64,000 nt of DNA from Fasciola hepatica. Its lineage: Eukaryota > Platyhelminthes > Trematoda > Plagiorchiida > Fasciolidae. Below the pieces are notes generated by a model. It saw nothing but the letters and a program-made list of their open reading frames with translations, had not been told where the DNA came from and made no database searches. The stretch covers positions 1,488,001-1,552,000 of the forward strand of contig CANUEZ040000205.1 in NCBI GenBank assembly GCA_948099385.1, read 5' to 3'. Numbering within the stretch: the stretch's first letter is position 1; each line of letters begins with the position of its first letter. Made by a program: the position numbers and the translations under genes. Positions 36,380 through 50,000 of this stretch are shown here, piece by piece.

Positions 36380-38070
36380 ATTGGCTTTTTATGGTGAGAA
36401 ACAAATTGTCGCACACCGATCCAATCCCATGTTCCATCTCTCCACCGTTTATCGGTCTAAGTTGAACCAAGGCATTCCTTTATGTACAAACCACACAAAT
36501 TGCTGATACAATGCAATTGAGCAGTAGCAGAGTAGATTTGTATAATAAGATTCTGCATGCAGCTTGAACACTGAACTGACCATTGAAATATATGGAAGCA
36601 CTGTACAGCTGTTTGATCCGCTAAGGAAATCATGAGCATTGCAAATGGACCGAGTCCACACGGGGACACGTACAAGGGTTGGGGTGAACGATTGTCAACA
36701 AAACACACGAAACACGAGGCTATCCGATATGGCTCTGAACGCTTTGTTCAACATATACACTACATGATATAGCACACTCCACAAACTGGCTTTGGATTTC
36801 GAATTCGCTTTGAAGGGTGAAAATCAATTTCTCGCAAATCGATCCAATCCTATGTTCCATTAATTCTCCATTTATGGGCCTAAGTAAAACCAAGGCATTC
36901 CCTTATGAACAATCCACACAAATTGCTGATACAATGCAATTGAGCAGTAGCAGAGTAGATTTGTATAATATGATTCTCCATGCAGCTTGAACACCGAACT
37001 GACCATTGAAAAGTATGGAAGCACTGTACAGCTGTTTGATCCTCTAAGGGAATCATGAGCATTGCAAATGGACCGAGTCCACACGGGGACACGTACAAGG
37101 GTTGGGGTGAACGATTGTCAATAGAACACCCGAAACACGAGGCTATCCCATATGGCTCTGAACGCTTTGTTCAACATATACACTACATGATATAGCACAC
37201 TCCCCAAACTGGCTTCGGATTTCAAATTGGCTTTTTATGGTGAGAATCAAATTCTCGCACACCGATCCAATCCCATGTTCCATCTCTCCTCCGTTTATCG
37301 GTCTAAGTTGAACCAAGGCATTCCTTTATGTACAAACCACACAAATTGCTGATACAATGCAATTGAGCAGTAGCAGAGTAGATTTGTATAATAAGATTCT
37401 GCATGCAGCTTGAACACTGAACTGACCATTGAAATATATGGAAGCACTGTACAGCTGTTTGATCCGCTAAGGAAATCATGAGCATTGCAAATGGACCGAG
37501 TCCACACGGGGACACGTACAAGGGTTGTGGTGAACGATTGTCAATAGAACACACGAAACACGAGGCTATCCGATATGGCTCTGAACGGTTTGTTCAACTT
37601 ATACACTACATGATATAGCACACTCCCCAAACTGGCTTCGGCTTTCAAATTGGCTTTTTACGGTGAGAAACAAATTCTCGCACACCGATCCAATCCTATG
37701 TTCCATCACTTCTCCATTTATGGGCCTAAGTAAAACCAAGGCATTCCCTTATGAACAATCCACACAAATTGCTGATACAATGCAATTGAGCAGTAGCAGA
37801 TTAGATTTCTATAATACGATTCTCCATGCAGCTTGAACACTGAACTGACCATTGAAAATTCTGGAAGCACTGTACAGCTGTTTGATCCGCTAAGGGAATC
37901 ATGAGCATTGCAAATGGACCGAGTCCACACGGGGACACGTACAAGGGTTGGGGTGAACGATTGTCAATAGAACACACGAAACACGAGGCTATCCGATATG
38001 GCTCTGAACGCTTTGTTCAACATATACACTACATGATATAGCACACTCCCCAAACTGGCTTCGGCTTTCA
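36380..38070. repeat. Second, looser 2-unit repetition
   Basis: The units near 36457 and 37303 share the rare cassette TTTATCGGTCTAAGTTGAAC, the change CATTGAAATATATGG and TATGTACAAACC at an offset of 846 bases. The intervening units differ more than in the 33400-35090 duplication. Confidence 0.6.
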
Positions 38071-41000
38071 AATTGGCTTTTTACGGTGAGAAACAAATTC
38101 TCGCACACCGATCCAATCCTATGTTCCATCACTTCTCCATTTATGGGCTCAAGTAAAACCAAGGCATTCCCTTATGAACAATCCACACAAATTGCTGATA
38201 CAATGCAATTGAGCAGTAGCAGAGTAGATTTGTATAATATGATTCTCCGTGCAGCTTGAACACTGAACTGACCATTGAAAATTATGGAAGCACTGTACAG
38301 CTGTTTGATCCGCTAAGGGAATCATGAGCATTGCAAATGGACCGAGTCCACACGGGGACACGTACAAGGGTTGGGGTGAACGATTGTCAATAGAACACCC
38401 GAAACACGAGGCTATCCCATATGGCTCTGAACGCTTTGTTCAACATATACACTACATGATATAGCACACTCCCCAAACTGGCTTCGGCTTTCAAATTGGC
38501 TTTTTACGGTGAGAAACAAATTCTCGCACACCGATCCAATCCTATGTTCCATCACTTCTCCATTTACGGGCCTAAGTAAAACCAAGGCATTCCCTTATGA
38601 ACAATCCACACAAATTGCTGATACAATGCAATTGAGCAGTAGCAGAGTAGATTTGTATTATATGATTCTCCGTGCAGCTTGAACGCTGAACTGACCATTG
38701 AAAATTATGGAAGCACTGTACAGCTGTTTGATCCCCTAAGGAGATCATGAGAATTGCAAATGGACCAAGTCCACACGGGGACACGTACAAGGGTTGGGGT
38801 GAACGATTGTCAATAGAACACCCGAAACACGAGGCTATCCCATATGGCTCTGAACGCTTTGTTCAATATATACACTGCATGATATAGCACACTCCCCAAA
38901 CTGGCTTCGGCTTTCAAATTGGCTTTTTACGGTGAGAAACAAATTCTCGCACACCGATCCAATCCTATGTTCCATCACTTCTCCATTTATGGGCTTAAGT
39001 AAAACCAAAGCTTTCCCTTATGAACAATCCACACAAATTGCTGATACAATGCAATTGAGCAGTAGCAGAGTAGATTTGTATAATATGATTCTCCATGCAG
39101 CTTGAACACTAAATTGACCATTGAAAATTCTGGAAGCACTGTACAGCTGTTTGATCCGCTAAGGGAATCATGAGCATTGCAAATGGACCGAGTCCACACG
39201 GGGACACGTACAAGGGTTGGGGTGAACGATTGTCAATAGAACACCCGAAACACGAGGCTATCCGATATGGCTCTGAACGCTTTGTTCAATATATACACTG
39301 CATGATATAGCACACTCCCCAAACTGGCTTCGGCTTTCAAATTGGCTTTTTATGGTGAGAAACAAATTCTTGCACACCGATCCAATCCCATGTTCCATCT
39401 CTCCTCCGTTTATCGGTCTAAGTTGAACCAAGGCATTCCTTTATGTACAAACCACACAAATTGCTGATAAATTGCAATTGAGCAGTAGCAGAGTAGATTT
39501 GTATAATATGATTCTCCGTGCAGCTTGAACACTGAACTGACCATTGAAAATTATGGAAGCACTGTACAGCTGTTTGATCCGCTAAGGAAATCATGAGCAT
39601 TGCAAATGGACCGAGTCCACACGGGGACACGTACAAGGGTTGGGGTGAACGATTGTCAATAGAACACCCGAACCACAAGGCTATCCGATATGGCTCTGAA
39701 CGCTTTGTTCAACATATACACTACATGATATAGCACACTCCCCAAACTGGCTTCGGCTTTCAAATTGGCTTTTTACGGTGAGAACCAAATTCTCTCACAC
39801 CGATCCAATCCCATGTTCCATCACTTCTCCAATCATGGGCCTAAGTAAAACCAAGGCATTCCCTTATGAACAATCCACACAAATTGCTGATACAATGCAA
39901 TTGAGCAGTAGCAGAGTAGATTTGTATAATATGATTCTCCGTGCAGCTTGAACGCTGAACTGACCATTGAAAATTATGGAAGCACTGTACAGCTGTTTGA
40001 TCCCCTAAGGAGATCATGAGCATTGCAAATGGACCGAGTCCACACGGGGACACGTACAAGGGTTGGGGTGAACGATTGTCAATAGAACACCCGAAACACG
40101 AGGCTATCCGATATGGCTCTGAACGCTTTGTTCAACACATGCACTACATGATATAGCACACTCCCCAAACTGGCTTCGGCTTTCAAATTGGCTTTTTACG
40201 GTGAGAAACAAATTCTCGCACACCGATCCAATCCTATGTTCCATCACTTCTCCATTTATGGGCTTAAGTAAACCCAAGGCATTCCTTTATGCACGATCCA
40301 CACAAATTGCTGATACAATGCAATTGAGCAGTAGCAGAGTAGATTTGTATAATAAGATTCTCCATGCAGCTTGAACACCGAACTGACCATTGAAAAGTAT
40401 GGAAGCACTGTACAGCTGTTTGATCCGCTAAGGGAATCATGAGCATTGCAAATGGACCGAGTCCACACGGGGACACGTACAAGGGTTGGGGTGAACGATT
40501 GTCAATAGAACACCCGAAACACGAGGCTATCCGATATGGCTCTGAACGCTTTGTTCATTATATACACTGCATGATATAGCACACTCCCCAAACTGGCTTC
40601 GGCTTTCAAATTGGCTTTTTACGGTGAGAAACAAATTCTTGCACACCGATCCATTCCCATATTCCTTCTCTCCTCCGTTTATCGGTCTAATTTGAACCAA
40701 GGCATTCCTTTATGTACAAACCACACAAATTGCTGATAAATTGCAATTGAGCAGTAGCAGAGTAGATTTGTATAATAAGATTCTGCATGCAGCTTGAACA
40801 CTGAACTGACCATTGAAAATTCTGGAAGCACTGTACAGCTGTTTGATCCGCTAAGGGAATCATGAGCATTGCAAATGGACCGAGTCCACACGGGGACACG
40901 TACAAGGGTTGGGGTGAACGATTGTCAATAGTACACACGAACCACGAGGCTATCCGTTGTGGCTCTGAACGCTTTGTTCAACATATACACTACATGATAT

Positions 41001-44000
41001 AGCACACTCCCCAAACTGGCTTCGGATTTCAAATTGGCTTTTTACGGTGAGAACCAAATTCTCGCACACCGATCCAATCCTATGTTCCATCACTTCTCCA
41101 TTTATGGGCTCAAGTAAAACCAAGGCATTCCCTTATGAACAATCCACACAAATTGCTGATACAATGCAATTGAGCAGTAGCAGAGTAGATTTGTATAATA
41201 TGATTCTCCATGCAGCTTGAACACTGAAGTGATCATTGAAAATTATGGAAGCACTGTACAGCTGTTTGATCCCCTAAGGGAATCATGAGCATTGCAAATG
41301 GACCGAGTCCACACGGGGACACGTACAAGGGTTGAGGTGAACGATTGTCAATAGAACACCCGAACCACAAGGCTATCCTATTAGGGTCTGAATGGTTGTT
41401 CAACATATACACTACACGATATAGCACACTCCCCAAACTGGCTTCGGCTTTCAAATTGGCTTTTTACGGTGAGAAACAAATTCTCTCACACTGATCCAAT
41501 CCTATGTTCCATCACTTCTCCATTTATGGGCCTAAGTAAAACCAAGGCATTCCCTTATGAACAATCCACACAAATTGCTGATACAATGCAATTGAGCAGT
41601 AGCAGAGTAGATTTGTATAATATGATTCTCCATGCAGCTTGAACACTGAACTGACCATTGAAAATTCTGGAAGCACTGTACAGCTGTTTGATCCCCTAAG
41701 GAGATCATGAGAATTGCAAATGGACCGAGTCCACACGGGGACACGTACAAGGGTTGGGGTGAACGATTGTCAATAGAACACCCGAAACACGAGGCTATCC
41801 GATATGGCTCTGAACGCTTTGTTCAATATATACACTGCATGATAAATTACACTCTCCAAACTGACTTCGCCTTTCAAATTGGCTTTTTAAGGTGAGAAAC
41901 AAATTCTCGCACACCGATCCAATCCTATGTTCCATCACTTCTCCATTTATGGGCCTAAGTAAAACCAAGGCATTCCCTTATGAACAATCCACACAAATTG
42001 CTGATACAATGCAATTGAGCAGTAGCAGAGTAGATTTGTATAATATGATTCTCCATGCAGCTTGAACACTAAATTGACCATTGAAAATTCTGGAAGCACT
42101 GTACAGCTGTTTGATCCCCTAAGGGAATCATGAGCATTGCAAATGGACCGAGTCCACACGGGGACACGTACAAGGGTTGGGGTGAACGATTGTCAATAGA
42201 ACACCCGAACCACAAGGCTGCCCGATATGGCTCTGAACGCTTTGTTCAACATATACACTACATGATATAGCACACTCCCCAAACTGGCTTCGGCTTTCAA
42301 ATTGGCTTTTTACGGTGAGAACCAAATTCTCGCACACCGATCCAATCCTATGTTCCATCACTTCTCCATTTATGGGCTCAAGTAAAACCAAGGCATTCCC
42401 TTATGAACAATCCACACAAATTGCTGATACAATGCAATTGAGCAGTAGCAGAGTAGATTTGTATAATATGATTCTCCATGCAGCTTGAACACTGAAGTGA
42501 TCATTGAAAATTATGGAAGCACTGTACAGCTGTTTGATCCCCTAAGGGAATCATGAGCATTGCAAATGGACCGAGTCCACACGGGGACACGTACAAGGGT
42601 TGAGGTGAACGATTGTCAATAGAACACCCGAACCACAAGGCTATCCTATTAGGGTCTGAATGGTTGTTCAACATATACACTGCACGATATAGCACACTCC
42701 CCGAACTGGCTTCGGCTTTCAAATTGGCTTTTTACGGTGAGAAACAAATTCTCTCACACCGATCCAATCCCATGTTCCATCACTTCTCCATTTATGGGCC
42801 TAAGTAAAACCAAGGCATTCCCTTATGAACAATCCACACAAATTGCTGATACAATGCAATAAGAGCAGTAGCAGAGTAGATTTGTATAATATGATTCTCC
42901 ATGCAGCTTGAACACTGAACTGACCATTGAAAATTCTGGAAGCACTGTACAGCTGTTTGATCCGCTAAGGGAATCATGAGCATTGCAAATGGACCGAGTC
43001 CACACGGGGACACGTACAAGGGTTGGGGTGAAAGATTGTCAATAGAACACACGAAACACGAGGCTATCCGATATGGCTCTGAACGCTTTGTTCAACATCT
43101 ACACTACATGATATAGCACACTCCCCAAACTGGCTTCGGCTTCCAAATTGGCTTTTTACGGTGATAAACAAATTATCGCACACCGATCCAATCCTATGTT
43201 CCATCACTTCTCCATGTATGGGCTCAAGTAAAACCAAGGCATTCCCTTATGAACAATCCACACAAATTGCTGATACAATGCCATAAGAGCAGTAGCAGAG
43301 TAGATTTGTATAATATGATTCTCCATGCAGCTTGAACAATGAACTGACCATTGAAAATTATGGAAGCACTGTACAGCTGATTGATCCCCTACGGGATTCA
43401 TGAGCATTGCAAATGGACCGAGTCCACACGGGGACACGTACAAGGGTTGGGGTGAACGATTGTCAATAGAACACCAGAACCACAAGGCTATCCGATATGG
43501 CTCTGAACGCTTTGTTCAACATATGCACTACATGATATAGCACACTCCCCAAACTGGCTTCGGCTTTCAAATTGGCTTCTTACGGTGAGAACCAAATTCT
43601 CGCACACCGATCCAATCCTATGTTCCATCACTTCTCCATTTATGGGCCTAAGTAAAACCAAGGCATTCCCTTATGAACAATCCACACAAATTGCTGATAC
43701 AATACAATTGAGCAGTAGCAGAGTAGATTTGTATAATATGATTCTCCATGCAGCTTGAACACTGAACTGACCATTGAAAATTATGGAAGCACTGTACAGC
43801 TTTTTGATCCGCTAAGGAAATCATGAGCATTGCAAATGGACCGAGTCCACACGGGGACACGTACAAGGGTTGGGGTGAACGATTGTCAATAGAACACCCG
43901 AACCACAAGGCTATCCGATATGGCTCTGAACGCTTTGTTCAACATATACACTACATGATATAGCACACTCCCCAAACTGGCTTCGGCTTTCAAATTGGCT

Positions 44001-47000
44001 TTTTACGGTGAGAAACAAATTCTCGCACACCGATCCAATCCTTTGTTCCATCACTTCTCCATTTATGGGCCTAAATAAAACCAAGGCATTCCCATATGAA
44101 CAATCCACACAAATTGCTGATACAATGCATTTGAGCAGTAGCAGAGTAGATTTGTATAATATGATTCTCCATGCAGCTTGAACACCGAACTGACGATTGA
44201 AAAGTATGGAAGCACTGTACAGCTGTTTGATCCGCTAAGGGAATCATGAGCATTGCAAATGGACCGAGTCCACACGGGGACACGTACAAGGGTTGGGGTG
44301 AACGATTGTCAATAGAACACCCGAAACACGAGGCTATCCCATATGGCTCTGAACGCTTTGTTCAACATATACACTACATGATATAGCACACTCCCCAAAC
44401 TGGCTTCGGCTTTCAAATTGGCTTTTTACGGTGAGAAACAAATTCTCGCACACCGATCCAATCCTATGTTCCATTATATCTCGTTTGACAGCATTAAGAA
44501 AAACCAACGCATTCTCATACGAACAATCCACACAAATTGCTGATACAATGCAATTGAGCAGTAGCAGAGTAGATTTGTATAATATGATTCTCCATGCAGC
44601 TTGAACACTGAAGTGACCATTGAAAATTATGGAAGCACTGTACAGCTGTTTGATCCGCTAACGGAATCATGAGCATTGCAAATGGACCGAGTCCACACGG
44701 GGACACGTACAAGGGTTGGGGTGAACGATTGTCAATAGAACACACGAAACACGAGGCTATCGAATATGGCTCTGAACGCTTTGTTCAACATATACACTAC
44801 ATGATATAGCACACTCCCCAAACTGGCTTCGGCTTTCAAATTGGCTTTTTACCGTGAGAAACAAATTCTCGCACACCGATCCAATCCTATGTTCCATCAC
44901 ATCTCCATTTATGGGCCTAAGTAAAACCAAGGCATTCCCTTATGAACAATCCACACAAATTGCTGATAAATTGCAGTTGAGCAGTAGCAGAGTAGATTTG
45001 TATAATATGGTTTTGCATGCAGCTTGAACACCGAACTGACCATTGAAAATTATGGAAGCACTGTACAGCTGTTAGATCCGCTAAGGGAATCATGAGCATT
45101 GCAAATGGACCGAGTCCACACGGGGACACGTACAAGGGTTGAGGTGAACGATTGTCAATAGAACACCCGAACCACAAGGCTATCCCATATGGCTCTGAAC
45201 GCTTTGTTCAACATATACACTACATGATATAGCACACTCCCCAAACTGGCTTCGGCTTTCAAATTGGCTTTTTACGGTGAGAAACAAATTCTCTCACACC
45301 GATCCAGTCCTGTGTTCCATTATATCTCGTTTGATAGCATTAAGCAAAACCAAGGCATTCCCTTATGAACACTCCACACAAATTGCTGATACAATGCAAT
45401 TGAGCAGTAGCAGAGTAGATTTGTATAATATGATTCTCCATGCAGCTTGAACACTGAACTGACCATTGCAAATTATGGCAGCACTGTACAGCTGTTTGAT
45501 CCCCTACGGGAATCATGAGCATTGCAAATGGACCGAGTCCACACGGGGACACGTACAAGGGTTGGGGTGAACGATTGTCAATAGAACATCCGAACCACAA
45601 GGCTATCCCATATGGCTCTGAACGCTTTGTTCAACATATACACTACATGATATAGCACACTCCCCAAACTGGCTTCGGCTTTCAAATTGGCTTTTTACGG
45701 TGAGAAACAAATTCTCGCACACCGATCCAATCCTATGTTCCATCACTTCTCCATTTATGGGCCTAAGTTAAACCAAGGCATTCCCATATGCTCAATCCAC
45801 ACAAATTGCTGATACAATGCAATTGAGCAGTAGCAGAGTAGATTTGTATAATATGATTCTCCATGCAGCTTGAACACTTAAGTGACCATTGAAAATTATA
45901 GAAGCACTGTACAGCTGTTTGATCCCCTAAGGGAATCATGAGCATTGCAAATGGACCGAGTCCACACGGGACACGTACAAGGGTTGGGGTGAACGATTGT
46001 CAATAGAACACCCGAACCACAAGGCTATCCCATATGGCTCTGAACGCTTTGTTCAACATATACATTAAATGATATAGCATATTCCACAAACTGGCTTCGG
46101 CTTTCAAATTGGCTTTTTACGGTGAGAAACAAATTCTCGCACACCGATCCAATCCTATGTTCCATCACTTCTCCGATTATGGGCCTAAGTAAAACCAAGG
46201 CATTCCCTTATGAACAATCCACACAAATTGCTGATACAATACAATTGAGCAGTAGCAGAATAGATTTCTATAATATGATTCTCCATGCAGCTCGAACCCT
46301 GAACTGACCATTGAAAATTATGGAAGCACTGTACAGCTGTTTGATCCGCTAAGGGAATCATGAACATTGCAAATGGACCGAATCCACACGGGGACACGTA
46401 CAAGGGTTGGGGTGAACGATTGTCAATAGAACACACGAAACACGAGGCTATAGAATAAGGCTCTGAACGCTTTGTTCAACTTATACACTACATGATATAG
46501 CACACTCCCCAAACTGGCTTCGGCTTTCGCTTTGGCATTTTACGGTGAGAAACAAATTATCGCACACCGATTCAATCCTACGTTCCATCACTTCTCTATG
46601 TATGGACCTAAATATAACGAACGCTTTTCCATACGAACAATCCACACAAATTGCTGATACAATGCAATTGAGCAGTAGCAGAGTAGATTTGTATAATATG
46701 ATTCTCCATGCAGCTTGAACACTGAAGTGACCATTGAAAATTATGGAAGCACTGTACAGCTGTTTGATCCGCTAACGGAATCATGAGCATTGCAAATGGA
46801 CCGAGTCCACACGGGGACACGTACAAGGGTTGGGGTGAACGATTGTCAATAGAACACCCGAACCACAAGGCTATCCCATATGGCTCTGAACGCTTTGTTC
46901 AACATATACACTACATGATATAGCACACTCCCCAAACTGGCTTCGGCTTTCAAATTGGCTTTTTACGGTGAGAAACAAATTCTCGCACACCGGTCCAATC

Positions 47001-50000
47001 CTATGTTCCATTATATCTCGTTTGATAGCATTAAGCAAAACCAAGGCATTCCCTTATGAACAATCCACACAAATTGCTGATACAATGCAATTGAGCAGTA
47101 GCAGAGTAGATTTGTATAATACGATTCACCATGCAGCTTGAACACTAAACAGACCATTGCAAAATATGGCAGCACTGTACAGCTGTTTGATCCCCTAAGG
47201 GAATCATGAGCATTGCAAATGGACCGAGTCCACACGGGGACACGTACAAGGGTTGGGGTGAACGATTGTCAATAGAACACCCGAACCACAAGGCTATCCG
47301 ATATGGCTCTGAACGCTTTGTTCAACATCTACATTACATGATATAGCACACTCCCCAAACTGGCTTCGGCTTTCAAATTGGCTTTTTACCGTGAGAACCA
47401 AATTCTCGCACACCGATCCAATCCTATGTTCCATCACTTCTCCGATTATGGGCCTAAGTAAAACCAAGGCATTCCCTTATGAACAATCCACACAAATTGC
47501 TGATACAATGCAATAAGAGCAGTAGCAGAGTAGATTTGTGTAATATGATTTTCCATGCAACTCGAACCCTGAACTGACCATTGAAAATTATGGAAGCACT
47601 GTACAGCTGTTTGATCCGCTAAGGGAATCATGAGCATTGCAAATGGACCGAGTCCACACGGGGACACGTACAAGGGTTGGGGTGAACGATTGTCAATAGA
47701 ACATCCGAACCACAAGGCTATCCGATATGGCTCTGAACGCTTTGTTCAACTTATACACTACATGATATAGCACACTCTCCAAACTGGCTTCGGCTTTCGC
47801 TTTGGCTTTTTAAGGTGAGAAACATATTATCGCACAACGATCCAATCCTATGTTCCATCACTTCTCCATTTACGGGCCTAATTATAACGAACGCTTTTCC
47901 ATATGAACAATCCACACAAATTGCTGATACAATGCAGTTGAGCAGTAGCAGTGTAGATTTGTATAATAAGATTCTGCATGCAGCTTGAACACTGAACTGA
48001 CCATTGAAATATATGGAAGCACTGTACAGCTGTTTGATCCGCTAAGGGAATCATGAGCATTGCAAATGGACCGAGTCCACACGGGGACACGTACAAGGGT
48101 TGGGGTGAACGAATGTCAATAGAACACCCGAACCACAAGGCTATCCGATATGGCTCTGAACGCTTTGTTCAACATCTACACTACATGATATAGCACACTC
48201 CCCAAACTGGCTTCGGCTTTCAAATTGGCTTTTTACGGTGAGAAACAAATTCTCGCACACCGATCCAATCCTATGTTCCATCACTTCTCCATTTATGGGC
48301 CTAAGTAAAACCAAGGCATTCCCTTATGAACAATCCACACAAATTGCTGATAAAATGCAATTGAGCAGTAGCAGAGTAGATTTGTGTAATATGATTCTCC
48401 ATGCAGCTCGAACCCTGAACTGACCATTGAAAATTATGGAAGCACTGTACAGCTGTTTGATCCGCTAAGGGAATCATGAGCATTGCAAATGGACCGAGTC
48501 CACACGGGGACACGTACAAGGGTTGGGGTGAACGATTGTCAATGGAACACACGAAACACGAGGCTATCGAATATGGCTCTGAACGCTTTTTTCAACTTAT
48601 ACACTACATGATATAGCACACTCCCCAAACTGGCTTCGGCTTTCAAATTGGCTTTTTACGGTGAGAAACAAATTCTCGCACACCGATCCAATCCTATGTT
48701 CCATCACTTCTCTATGTATGGACCTAATTATACCGAACGCTTTTCCATATGAACAATCCACACAAATTGCTGATAAATTGCAATTGAGCAGTAGCAGAGT
48801 AGATTTGTATAATATGATTCTCCATGCAGCTTGAACACTGAACTGACCATTGAAAATTATGGAAGCACTGTACAGCTGTTTGATCCGCTAAGGGAATCAT
48901 GAGCATTGCAAATGGACCGAGTCCACACGGGGACACGTACAAGGTTTGAGGTGAACGATTGTCAATAGAACACCCGAACCACAAGGCTATCCGATATGGC
49001 TCTGAACGCTTTGTTCAACATATACACTACATGATATAGCACACTCCCCAAACTGGCTTCGGCTTTCAAATTGGCTTTTTACGTTGAGAAACAAATTCTC
49101 GCACACCGATCCAATCCTATGTTCCATTATATCTCGTTAGATAGCATTAAGCAAAACCAAGGCATTTGCATATGAACAATCCACACAAATTGCTGATACA
49201 ATGCAATTGAGCAGTAGCAGAGTAGATTCGTATAATATGATTCTCCATGCAGCTTGAACACTGAACTGACCATTGAAAATTCTGGAAGCACTGTACAGCT
49301 GTTTGATCCCCTAAGGGAATCATGAGCATTGCAAATGGACCGAGTCCACACGGGGACACGTACAAGGGTTGGGGTGAACGATTGTCAATAGAACACCCGA
49401 ACCACAAGGCTATCCGATATGGCTCTGAACGCTTCGTTCAACATATACACTACATGATATAGCACACTCCCCAAACTGGCTTCGGCTTTCAAATTGGCTT
49501 CTTACGGTGAAAACCAAATTCTCGCACACCGATCCAATCCTATGTTCCATCACTTCTCCATGTATGGGTCTAAGCAGAAACAAGGCATTCCCTTATGAAC
49601 AATCCACACAAATTGCTGATACAATGCAATTGAGCAGTAGCAGAGTAGATTTGTATAATATGATTCTCCATGCAGCTTGAACACTGAACTCACCATTGAA
49701 AATTATGGAAGCACTGTACAGCTGTTTGATCCCCTAAGGGAATCATGAGCATTGCAAATGGACCGAGTCCACACGGGGACACGTACAAGGGTTGGGGTGA
49801 ACGATTGTCAATAGAACACCCGAACCACAAGGCTATCCGATATGGCTCTGAACGCTTTGTTCAACATATACACTACATGATATAGCACACTCCCCAAACT
49901 GGCTTCGGCTTTCAAATTGGCTTTTTACGGTGAGAAACAAATTCTCGCACACCGATCCAATCCTATGTTCCATCACTTCTCCATTTATGGGCCTAAGTAA

